Origin: JAZQNC01 sp045536155
GTDB taxonomy: Bacteria; Bacillota; Clostridia; Oscillospirales; CAG-272
Direction of reading: 5' to 3'
Length of the DNA stretch: 21,888 bases
NCBI GenBank assembly: GCA_045536155.1
Contig: JAZSMZ010000103.1
Coordinates: 1 to 21,888 of the forward strand
The position numbers and the translations under genes were made by a program. Below the pieces are notes generated by a model, which did no database searches, was not told where the DNA came from, and saw only the letters and a program-made list of their open reading frames with translations. Shown in pieces: positions 1 to 5,792 of this stretch; the stretch's first letter is position 1, and each line of letters starts with the position of its first letter.

Positions 1-30
1 ATTTATTGTTATATCGGCAGTAAAAAAACA

Positions 31-50
31 GGGAATGCCTTGGCGTTCCC
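31..50. repeat. Short hairpin upstream of AAGGACAG motif
   Basis: GGGAATGCC and GGCGTTCCC form a near-perfect stem (one G-T pair) with a two-base loop, followed directly by TAAAGGACAGTTTTC. A similar arrangement, a different stem sequence before the same AAGGACAGTTTT tail, occurs in reverse orientation near 970-1001. It may be a weak terminator of an upstream plus-strand transcript or the edge of a repeat; the sequence alone does not decide. Confidence 0.45.
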
Positions 51-65
51 TAAAGGACAGTTTTC

Positions 66-105
66 AAAAACACGGCATATCTCGGAAGAGGTATGCCGTG
101 TTTTT
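66..105. terminator. Bidirectional rho-independent terminator-like hairpin
   Basis: A perfect 14-bp inverted repeat (AAAAACACGGCATA / TATGCCGTGTTTTT) with a 12-nt loop. The stem ends in five A on one side and five T on the other, so it has a T tract in either direction. It would end a plus-strand gene lying left of the window; no gene of this window clearly uses it. Confidence 0.65.
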
Positions 106-106
106 G

Positions 107-150
107 CATTTGTGGACACAAATGTAGTGCTTGTCAGGGAAATTGACAAG
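107..150. repeat. Two adjacent perfect palindromes
   Basis: CATTTGTG-GA-CACAAATG (107-124) and CTTGTCA-GGGAAAT-TGACAAG (130-150) are both perfect inverted repeats, directly after the terminator-like hairpin. Neither has a T tract. Together with 31-50, 66-105 and 204-226 they make five palindromes within about 200 bases. Function unknown; a structured small RNA or repeat debris are possible. Confidence 0.5.
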
Positions 151-166
151 TCATGGGTGAACGTAA

Positions 167-429
167 AAAAGGCTCCCTTGTGTAAAGGGCGCGACGCGTT
201 AAGAAAATATGCCAGTGGCATATTTTTAGCCAAAGCGGGGAGCAATCTATGATTGCGACCAGGGCCGAAGGCGGCTGAGGGTTTGTTTCTGCGCTAAAAC
301 TAACTTTTACAATCCCTCCGTCACGCTACGCAGCGAACCCCCAAAGCTCATTTCATTCGCTTCGGGGAACCCCTGCCGCGTGCCACCCCCCCAATTTACG
401 GAGTAAATTTTTACACAAGGGAGGCTTTT
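167..429. repeat. MITE-like intergenic repeat with terminal inverted repeats
   Basis: The ends AAAAGGCTCCCTTGTGTAAA (167-186) and TTTACACAAGGGAGGCTTTT (410-429) are inverted repeats of 20 bases with one mismatch, enclosing about 260 bases that encode nothing convincing. Inside are further palindromes: AAAATATGCC..GGCATATTTT (204-226), CGCT..AGCG (324-335) and AATTTA..TAAATT (393-409). From memory, elements with GGCTCCCTTGTG ends and an inner GACGGAGGGATTGT (seen here on the minus strand) are scattered between genes in many Oscillospirales genomes, but I could not check this. It has no transposase of its own and would be a non-autonomous or structural repeat. Confidence 0.6.
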
Positions 430-472
430 AGCAAATCCTGCATCTCTCGACAAATTGGAATTTATCAAACAA

Positions 473-811
473 TTATATGCCGCAAATTGTAAAGCACGTA
501 TGATTTTTAAAGCATTCTTCTGCCCATAGGCTCATTTCTTCAACAACAAGTTCCCAGTGCTCATTTCCTTTGGATTTTTCAATGATTTTGTACCATTGCT
601 CTTTTCCAAATTCGTTAGTCGGACCATAATAATCAAAACGGCCAAGAGAATCAGCAAAAAGATGAAATAGCAAAAGCTCCTCAAATAAGTCAGCATGAAT
701 ACAAATGGAATCTTTAAGCCAATGCTTGTTTCTGTGCTTTCCTTTTTGAAATTCAAAATAGCATGTACTGCCAGATGCTTTTCTTTCTTCTTCGTTAACA
801 AAATATCTCAT
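473..811 (-). CDS. Hypothetical protein, 112 aa, orphan gene
   Basis: I do not recognise this protein. It is small, acidic and rich in aromatic residues, with no signal peptide or membrane segment. It has several Cys and His (Cys17, Cys37, Cys100, Cys106, Cys110) without a clean metal-binding spacing. It is probably real: GGGGGTG lies 8-10 bases before the ATG, and a good sigma-A promoter (895-923) points at it. The DNA is visibly more AT-rich than the operon to its right, and it sits alone between a repeat element and an inverted sequence motif, which suggests accessory, transferred DNA. Small acidic proteins of this kind are sometimes orphan immunity proteins of polymorphic toxins, but nothing here proves that. 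A shorter overlapping reading frame on the same strand lacks a ribosome binding site and was not used. Confidence 0.6.
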   Translation of the reverse strand: MRYFVNEEERKASGSTCYFEFQKGKHRNKHWLKDSICIHADLFEELLLFHLFADSLGRFDYYGPTNEFGKEQWYKIIEKSKGNEHWELVVEEMSLWAEECFKNHTCFTICGI

Positions 812-894
812 ACTGCATTCACCCCCAAATTCTTATTTATTGTTCGGCTTTATCGTAGCAAAGTCCTTTTATAGACAGCGCATTCACACACCAT

Positions 895-923
895 ATTATA
901 GCACAAAAACCGCAGAAAATCAA
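895..923 (-). promoter_or_regulatory. Sigma-A promoter of the orphan 112-aa gene
   Basis: Read on the minus strand, TTGATT (918-923) is followed after exactly 17 bases by TATAAT (895-900). The -10 box is perfect and the -35 box matches four of six. The start codon lies about 85 bases downstream, leaving a short leader with the GGGGGTG ribosome binding site. Confidence 0.65.
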
Positions 924-933
924 TCTACGGTTT
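907..933 (-). terminator. Probable terminator of the 3936-1082 operon
   Basis: On the minus strand AAACCGTAG and CTGCGGTTT form a 9-bp stem with one mismatch around a 9-nt loop, followed by TTGTGC so that five T run together. It lies about 150 bases after the last stop codon of the operon and overlaps the next gene's promoter. The T tract is short, so this is a moderate call. Confidence 0.4.
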
Positions 934-969
934 CTGTCCTCCTGTCGGTAGGTAACGTATTCTACTAAA

Positions 970-1001
970 TTTCAAAAACTGTCCTTAAGAGTACGCCTCT
1001 T
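970..1001 (-). repeat. Inverted copy of the hairpin + AAGGACAGTTTT motif
   Basis: On the minus strand AAGAG-GCGTA-CTCTT (987-1001) is followed by AAGGACAGTTTTTGAAA. Compared with 42-68, the 27-base stretch GGCGTNCNCTNAAGGACAG through TTTT.AAA matches at 23 positions, in opposite orientation, although the stems before it differ. The pair brackets the orphan gene and the repeat element. It could be terminal repeats of a decayed element or a repeated terminator type. Confidence 0.45.
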
Positions 1002-1081
1002 TATCCTCTGCTTTTTTTGATATGGGATGTGATCTGCCTTTTGTGATTTGTGCTGTCGGGATAAAACCTCACTTTGATAAA

Positions 1082-2356
1082 TCATTCATCGCCTATCATT
1101 ATATGTATTATCTCCTCGTCGGTATGCCGCATGCCGATGCTGGCAAGGCGGCCGACGTTGGTGATGGTATTCTCCACGCCCTTGACGACGATTCCGTCGC
1201 CGCCGTAAAATTGCTCGTTTTGCATCTGCATCTGCATGCCGAGAAGGCCTGCCTCAACTGCCGATGCGATCTTTGCGGCACAGCTTGCTTTGGCGCCGTC
1301 GCAGATCATGCCAGAATTTATCGCAACCGCATTGACGATGGTGTGCGCGATCTCGCGGTATTTGCCTCCGTAAAGATAGGCTATTCCCGCGCCCGCGCCG
1401 CAACCGGCAGAGGTTGCGCCGCAATAGGCGGACAGGCGTCCGATTCCGGTTTTGAGATGGACGGTAACCAGATTAGAAACGGTCAGCGCACGGCAGAGCA
1501 TATCATCGCCGACACCGAGGTGGCGGGCGTAGATTATTACCGGGACGGAGGCGGTCATTCCCTGATTTCCGCTGCCCGAGTTGATGATGACAGGCCGTTC
1601 ACAACCGCTCATTCTCGCATCCGATCCTGCTGCGGCATACGCCTTTGCGAGATTGTGCACCTCGCGGCCGTAGGCGTTGAGGAGGACAGTGCCGATGTTG
1701 GCACCCCATTTGCCCGAAAGCCCTTCCTCGGCGATAGCCATGTTGTATTCGATCTGCCGATCAAGCGTTTCCTTCACATCGGAAATGTCAAGGCAGTCGG
1801 CAAACTCGACTATCCTTTCAACATTAAGCGCCGAGTGGTCGGTATGCTCAACCTGATTGCCCTGAACGTATTCGCGCTCAACGATGACATTTTCGTTTTT
1901 GCATATAGCGATCACGTTTGTGTGACCTCCCGCGATCTGCACAAATGCGCTGTCGGAATCCGATTTGACCTTGATCTGTATGTCGAAAACATATCCGCTG
2001 TCCGACGGGGCAATATCAAATGATGCACTTTTGAGATATTCAACTATTTCTTTTATCTGCTCTTCGCTGACGTGTGATATGACCTCAAGCTCGGCATCAG
2101 CATCGCCCGCAATGATGCCTGCGGCAACGGCCGCGGCAATTCCACGAAGTCCGCCGGTGTGTGGTACGACCACGCTTTTTACATTTTTAATAATATTTGC
2201 GCTGACGCGTATCTCGATTTGCTCGGGAATACAGCCGAGAGTCTTTCTTGCCAGAGCTGCGGCATAGGCAAGGGCGATCGGCTCGGTACAGCCCATTGCG
2301 GGCACCAATTCCTCACGCAGGATATTTACGTAGGCATCGTAAAGCGTCTTTTCCAT
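1082..2356 (-). CDS. UPF0597 / L-cysteine desulfidase-like (serine dehydratase alpha family)
   Basis: A 424-aa cytosolic enzyme of the UPF0597 family, which includes archaeal L-cysteine desulfidase and E. coli CyuA (YhaM); these bind an oxygen-sensitive [4Fe-4S] cluster and break L-cysteine into pyruvate, ammonia and sulfide. Visible marks: MGCTEP at residues 21-26 near the N-terminus; the NSGSGNQG loop at 259-266; and the C-terminal cysteine region with AYCGATSAGCGAG (Cys312, Cys319) and ICDGAKASC (Cys352, Cys359), where cluster ligands are expected. Length is normal for the family. Start chosen at the ATG with TAGGACGG upstream. It is the last gene of a three-gene unit, 29 bases after the methyltransferase. 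Whether the substrate is cysteine or serine cannot be told from sequence; a sulfur or amino acid catabolic role fits an anaerobe. Confidence 0.9.
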   Translation of the reverse strand: MEKTLYDAYVNILREELVPAMGCTEPIALAYAAALARKTLGCIPEQIEIRVSANIIKNVKSVVVPHTGGLRGIAAAVAAGIIAGDADAELEVISHVSEEQIKEIVEYLKSASFDIAPSDSGYVFDIQIKVKSDSDSAFVQIAGGHTNVIAICKNENVIVEREYVQGNQVEHTDHSALNVERIVEFADCLDISDVKETLDRQIEYNMAIAEEGLSGKWGANIGTVLLNAYGREVHNLAKAYAAAGSDARMSGCERPVIINSGSGNQGMTASVPVIIYARHLGVGDDMLCRALTVSNLVTVHLKTGIGRLSAYCGATSAGCGAGAGIAYLYGGKYREIAHTIVNAVAINSGMICDGAKASCAAKIASAVEAGLLGMQMQMQNEQFYGGDGIVVKGVENTITNVGRLASIGMRHTDEEIIHIMIGDE

Positions 2357-2385
2357 TACATACCGTCCTAAAACAATGTATTTGA

Positions 2386-3195
2386 TTAAAAGTCGCGCGG
2401 CTTTTCGCCAACAAACAGCAGATGATTTGTCATGCCGATAAGCTCGGGCTTTTCACAGATGTAAAAGTGATAACGAAGATACTGCGCGTAATCCTCATCG
2501 CTCATTGAGTTGATTCTTTCTGCCAGAAGTTCGCTGGCACCGTCCGATGCCACTTGATGTATAATATTTATGCCTCCGTCGATAAGTAGCTTTCTTGCAG
2601 AATCGACGGTGTGAAACACAAAGGGGAAGTCGTTCAGCTTAAATGTTTTTTTATCGTAATCGTCGGTGGAAAAATAGTTTATGTCATATCCAAGCTCGGT
2701 GAGAAAAACAAAGTCGTTGGAGATAAAGGAGAAGAATATCTTTCCTCCGTCTTTCAATACGCGCATTCCTTCACTGATACATTTCAGCTTGTCTTTATTA
2801 TTTTGCAAATGATAAAGAGGACCGAATAAAAGAACGATGTCAAACGATTTGTCGGTATAGCGGGATAGATCGAGCGCATTGCCCTGAACGAGATCTATCT
2901 TGTCATCGGGGGTAAGCTTCTTTTTGAAAGAGGCAATATTGGCATCCGCAAGTTCAAGGGCTGATACATCATGCCCCTTTCGTGCAAAGTACAGACTGTA
3001 TTCGCCTGCACCTGCGCCGATATCGAGTATCTTGTCGCCGTTCTTCAAGTATTTTTCTATATAGCGAACGGTTGTCAGAAATTCAACTCTCGCAGCTTTT
3101 GAATGATTGAGCCGCACATCCTCGTTGAATATATCATACGTTCTGTTTACTCGTTCGCTTTCGTTTTCGATTTTTGACAGTTCAAAAAAATCCAT
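2386..3195 (-). CDS. Class I SAM-dependent methyltransferase
   Basis: A 269-aa soluble protein with the seven-strand methyltransferase fold. Motif I is ILDIGAGAGEYSL (56-68), the acidic residue ending strand 2 is Glu81 in ALELADA, a motif II-like acidic turn is GNALDL (105-110), and SFDIVLLFGPLYHL (117-130) is the strand 4 region; RVLKDGGKIFFSF (145-157) is the usual post-motif. The N-terminal 50 residues and the C-terminal lid carry substrate specificity and are not recognisable. This type resembles UbiE/small-molecule methyltransferases. AGGATAG precedes the ATG. It is the middle gene of the operon, 30 bases from each neighbour, so it is probably co-transcribed with the DinB-like gene and the desulfidase; a shared pathway is not evident. 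Confidence 0.88.
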   Translation of the reverse strand: MDFFELSKIENESERVNRTYDIFNEDVRLNHSKAARVEFLTTVRYIEKYLKNGDKILDIGAGAGEYSLYFARKGHDVSALELADANIASFKKKLTPDDKIDLVQGNALDLSRYTDKSFDIVLLFGPLYHLQNNKDKLKCISEGMRVLKDGGKIFFSFISNDFVFLTELGYDINYFSTDDYDKKTFKLNDFPFVFHTVDSARKLLIDGGINIIHQVASDGASELLAERINSMSDEDYAQYLRYHFYICEKPELIGMTNHLLFVGEKPRDF

Positions 3196-3225
3196 GGCAC
3201 TATCCTGTAAATGTGTTTTTTTGTT

Positions 3226-3936
3226 TTAAACGACAGAGAAATAAAAGGGATTTGCAATATTGTCACGTCCGAAGGCTTTTGTGGCCATTCTATACATCGC
3301 TTTTGCGTGGATACGGTCGTGCCAGATAAATCGGCGGATCACTTTACGAAGCGACCAGCTTTCGCCGTAGCTGCTCTCGAAAACAGTGTTTTTGAGAAAA
3401 TCATCAGCCGATTCAAGCAGCTCGAATCCGAGCTTTCGGCATTCGTAAATATCGCCGTCATTTGCGGCACCCACATTAATTACCGCAAAATAGTATTCGT
3501 TAACATTCTTTGTGTGCTCATACATTTCGTTTGCCGAACGAGGAATTTGCCCATAAAAGGTTTTTCGTTCGGGCAAACCGGCAATGTTTTTGTCGGGGAT
3601 AGATTGATATAATGTAAGAAAGCTTTCTGCGCTTTTCAGTGCAAGATCTTTAAAGTACAGGTATTCGCCTTTTGTCAGCGGCTTCTTTTCACATTCAAAA
3701 AGCACATCAGAATCTGCATCCCTGATATTCAGCGCAGAGCTTTTTTCATCATTAATTACTATTTCAATGTTCCCGATATTGTTTTTATCGAGCCATTTGA
3801 AATATGATAAAATTTCGTCGGGCATTTTTGCTATGGCGACGTTTAAATTTTCACCTCGGGTGAATGCACCGACGCACTCAATTGCATACAGCAGTGTATC
3901 GTCACCGTTATGCTCCCACACGCAATTTATTTTCAT
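3226..3936 (-). CDS. DinB-like protein with HicB-like N-terminus
   Basis: A 236-aa soluble protein. The C-terminal half looks like the DinB/YfiT four-helix fold: His141 in YEHTKN and the WHDRIHAKA motif (His206, His210) reproduce the three-histidine metal site of that superfamily, whose members include thiol-dependent transferases and many uncharacterised proteins. Residues 1-50 (LYAIECVGAFTRGENLNVAI) resemble the HicB/UPF0150 fold; no HicA toxin is adjacent. The start is placed at the ATG with GGAG 8 bases upstream; an in-frame TTG 18 bases earlier would contain that ribosome binding site and is unlikely. It is the first gene of the minus-strand operon and lies directly behind its promoter. 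The C-terminal assignment rests on motif spacing; the HicB resemblance is weaker. Confidence 0.7.
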   Translation of the reverse strand: MKINCVWEHNGDDTLLYAIECVGAFTRGENLNVAIAKMPDEILSYFKWLDKNNIGNIEIVINDEKSSALNIRDADSDVLFECEKKPLTKGEYLYFKDLALKSAESFLTLYQSIPDKNIAGLPERKTFYGQIPRSANEMYEHTKNVNEYYFAVINVGAANDGDIYECRKLGFELLESADDFLKNTVFESSYGESWSLRKVIRRFIWHDRIHAKAMYRMATKAFGRDNIANPFYFSVV

Positions 3937-3966
3937 GCTGTATTCTCCGATCAATTCATTAACAAT

Positions 3967-3995
3967 ATTATATCATAAAAAAACAGAGTTGTCTA
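3967..3995 (-). promoter_or_regulatory. Sigma-A promoter of the DinB-like/methyltransferase/desulfidase operon
   Basis: On the minus strand TAGACA (3990-3995) and TATAAT (3967-3972) are 17 bases apart, matching the consensus at 11 of 12 positions. The start codon of the first gene is about 30 bases beyond the -10 box. Confidence 0.75.
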
Positions 3996-4013
3996 CAACA
4001 GTTATGCAGACAA
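3989..4013. promoter_or_regulatory. Dyad over the -35 box, possible operator
   Basis: TTGTCT (3989-3994) and AGACAA (4008-4013) form a perfect 6-bp inverted repeat with a 13-base gap, placed over and upstream of the -35 hexamer of the minus-strand operon, in the region divergent from the MATE gene. The position suits a repressor or activator site; the regulator is unknown and no regulator gene is adjacent. Confidence 0.35.
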
Positions 4014-4117
4014 AAGCACACTTTATTAACAAAAAACACACACCAAGTCAATAAAAGAGGATTATAGTTATTATATCTGCGTGATTACAACTGCAAGTTA
4101 AGATAGAGAAGGACGTT

Positions 4118-5515
4118 ATGTTTAATTTCTTTTCGGTTAAAAACATGATAAAGCCGTCGCTCTGCCGAGGTGAGATGCCCTCGACGGGCGAGGTTTACAA
4201 GACGCTTATCCGCATCGCCGCGCCCTCGGTTGCTGAGATGGTGCTGACATCGCTTATAAGCTCGCTCGACATGATGATGGTATCGGGCCTCGGATATTCG
4301 GCGATATCGTCGGTCGGCCTTACCAGTCAGCCGCGCATGCTCGTTTTGTGTATGTTTTTTGCCATCAATGTCGGACTCACCGCCGTTGTAGCCCGCCGTC
4401 ACGGAGAGGGCAGGCACGAGGTTGCCAACCAGACGCTCAAATGTATGCTTCTCGTCATATTCGGCATATCGGTTGTGCTGGCCGGTATAGCCATATACTT
4501 TGCCGATCCGCTCATGCGATTCGCAGGGGCTATCGAGGGCGACACCCTCGAAAACTCGGTGCTCTATTTCAGAATAATCATCGCCGCGGCGCCCATTAAT
4601 GCGCTGACTATGGCGATAACCGCCGCGCTTCGCGGTACCGGTAATACCAAGGTCACCTTGTTCGTAAACGGCACGTCCAATATCGTAAATGTAATTTTCA
4701 ACTACCTTCTTATCGAGGGACGCTTCGGATTCCCCCGCCTCGAGGTCGCCGGTGCGGCGATAGCCTCGGTCATCGGTATGGCTTGCGGACTTGTGCTCTG
4801 CTTTGTCGTTGTCACCCGACCGACCGCTCTCCTTCGAATCAACGACGGAGGCTCGTGGAAGCCGAGCGCCGAGCTTTTAAAGCCGGTATTCAAGGTTGGC
4901 GGCAACACTATGCTCGAGCAGGTTGCCCTTCGAATCGGATTTTTCACCTTCGCAAAGGTCGTTGCACACCTCGGAACCGAGGATTTTGCAACTCACCAGA
5001 TCTGCATGCAGTTCCTCAACTTTACCTTCACCTTCGGTGACGGTATCGGTGCTGCCGCGACGGCGCTCGTCGGACAGAACATGGGCCGCGACCGTGCCGA
5101 CATCTCGATGCTCTACGGCAAGGCCGCCCAGCGAATCGCCATGGCGGTATCGATCGTGCTTATCGCGGTGATCGTTCCCCTGCGCGAGCAGTTTATTATG
5201 CTGTTTGAGACCGATCCGTATATCGTACATATGGGCGGACTCGTTATGATAATCGTTGCCATCTTCCAACCCTTCCAGACAACGTCGGTCGTTCTTTCGG
5301 GATGCCTGCGCGGCGCGGGAGATACCCGGTTCGTGGCTATTGTGTTTATGATATGCATTTCGGTTATCCGCCCGATAACAAGTATCCTCGCGGTCTACGT
5401 TTTCGAGTTCGGACTCATCGGCGCATGGCTCGCCGCCCTTATCGATATGATAATCCGTATGGTTGCCGTCTACTTCCGCTTTGGCAGTTTTAAATGGGCG
5501 AAGATCAAGGTATAA
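4118..5515 (+). CDS. MATE family efflux transporter
   Basis: A 465-aa integral membrane protein of the multidrug and toxic compound extrusion family, which exports cationic drugs or metabolites in exchange for Na+ or H+. The sequence shows about twelve hydrophobic segments in two repeated halves; the N-half carries IAAPSVAEMVLTSLISSLD (33-51) and the ALRGTGNT turn, and the C-half the matching GCLRGAGDTRFV near residue 400, the duplicated MatE signature. Length is typical. AGAAGGA lies just before the ATG. It is transcribed alone, divergent from the minus-strand operon; no convincing promoter stands out. Its last residues (KWAKIKV-stop) recur twice downstream as isolated fragments. The substrate cannot be told from sequence. 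Confidence 0.92.
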   Translation: MFNFFSVKNMIKPSLCRGEMPSTGEVYKTLIRIAAPSVAEMVLTSLISSLDMMMVSGLGYSAISSVGLTSQPRMLVLCMFFAINVGLTAVVARRHGEGRHEVANQTLKCMLLVIFGISVVLAGIAIYFADPLMRFAGAIEGDTLENSVLYFRIIIAAAPINALTMAITAALRGTGNTKVTLFVNGTSNIVNVIFNYLLIEGRFGFPRLEVAGAAIASVIGMACGLVLCFVVVTRPTALLRINDGGSWKPSAELLKPVFKVGGNTMLEQVALRIGFFTFAKVVAHLGTEDFATHQICMQFLNFTFTFGDGIGAAATALVGQNMGRDRADISMLYGKAAQRIAMAVSIVLIAVIVPLREQFIMLFETDPYIVHMGGLVMIIVAIFQPFQTTSVVLSGCLRGAGDTRFVAIVFMICISVIRPITSILAVYVFEFGLIGAWLAALIDMIIRMVAVYFRFGSFKWAKIKV

Positions 5516-5666
5516 ACTCCATGCGCGTGCTCACTTGAGGAAAGCGGCGGACAGACGGTTTGCGGTAAAGTGGGCGAAGATCGAGGTTTAAAGGAGATAT
5601 ACACAGTTTCTGTCCAAGAGGGTAAAGAACGAGTGCTCGGTAAAATGGGCGAAGATCAAGGTATAA
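5491..5666 (+). repeat. Three copies of the MATE gene 3' end, 75-76 bp apart
   Basis: The final bases of the MATE gene (5491-5515, encoding KWAKIKV and stop) recur at 5566-5591 (KWAKIEV-stop) and 5641-5666 (KWAKIKV-stop). The shared core is TGGGCGAAGATC with a following AGGT(A/T)TAA. Core positions are 5495, 5571 and 5646, so spacing is 76 and 75 bases, but the DNA between copies shows no obvious similarity. The extra copies have no open frame before them and are not genes. Confidence 0.85.
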
Positions 5667-5690
5667 TTTAATTAAAAATGTAATATAAAA

Positions 5691-5736
5691 ACCGTCGCGC
5701 GAATATACTTTCAACGTAAAGTACTCGCGGGACGGT
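5691..5736. terminator. Long stem-loop, T tract on the minus side
   Basis: ACCGTC-G-CGCGA pairs with TCGCG-G-GACGGT (one G-G mismatch), and inside it TACTTT pairs with AAAGTA around a 6-nt loop. On the plus strand it is preceded by five A and has no T tract after it; read on the minus strand it is followed by TTTTTATATTAC and looks like a good rho-independent terminator, although no minus-strand gene lies before it. It may end antisense transcription or be a structured element between the MATE and spoIIIAH-like genes. Confidence 0.5.
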
Positions 5737-5743
5737 GACAAAG

Positions 5744-5786
5744 ACAAACCGCCCGCAGATAATTATTTATGCGAAAGGCGGTTTGT
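5744..5786 (+). promoter_or_regulatory. Hairpin covering the spoIIIAH-like ribosome binding region
   Basis: ACAAACCGCC (5744-5753) and GGCGGTTTGT (5777-5786) are a perfect 10-bp inverted repeat with a 23-nt loop. The 3' arm holds AGGCGG, the only Shine-Dalgarno-like sequence before the ATG at 5793, and the loop holds an alternative in-frame ATG at 5769. It could be a terminator for the MATE transcript (GGCGGTTTGTGTTATT, weak T tract) or a translation-limiting structure. Confidence 0.5.
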
Positions 5787-5792
5787 GTTATT

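Noticed and set aside
1..472. CRISPR array or tRNA gene in the left repeats
   Set aside because: The palindromes differ in sequence and spacing, so there is no direct-repeat array, and no cloverleaf could be found.
1022..2023. 333-aa plus-strand open frame
   Set aside because: It lies antisense to the desulfidase-like gene, has no ribosome binding site and no recognisable protein family; it follows from the GC pattern of the real gene.
4021..4117. Promoter for the MATE gene
   Set aside because: TATTAT-like -10 sequences exist near 4069, but no -35 box fits at the right distance, so I made no call.
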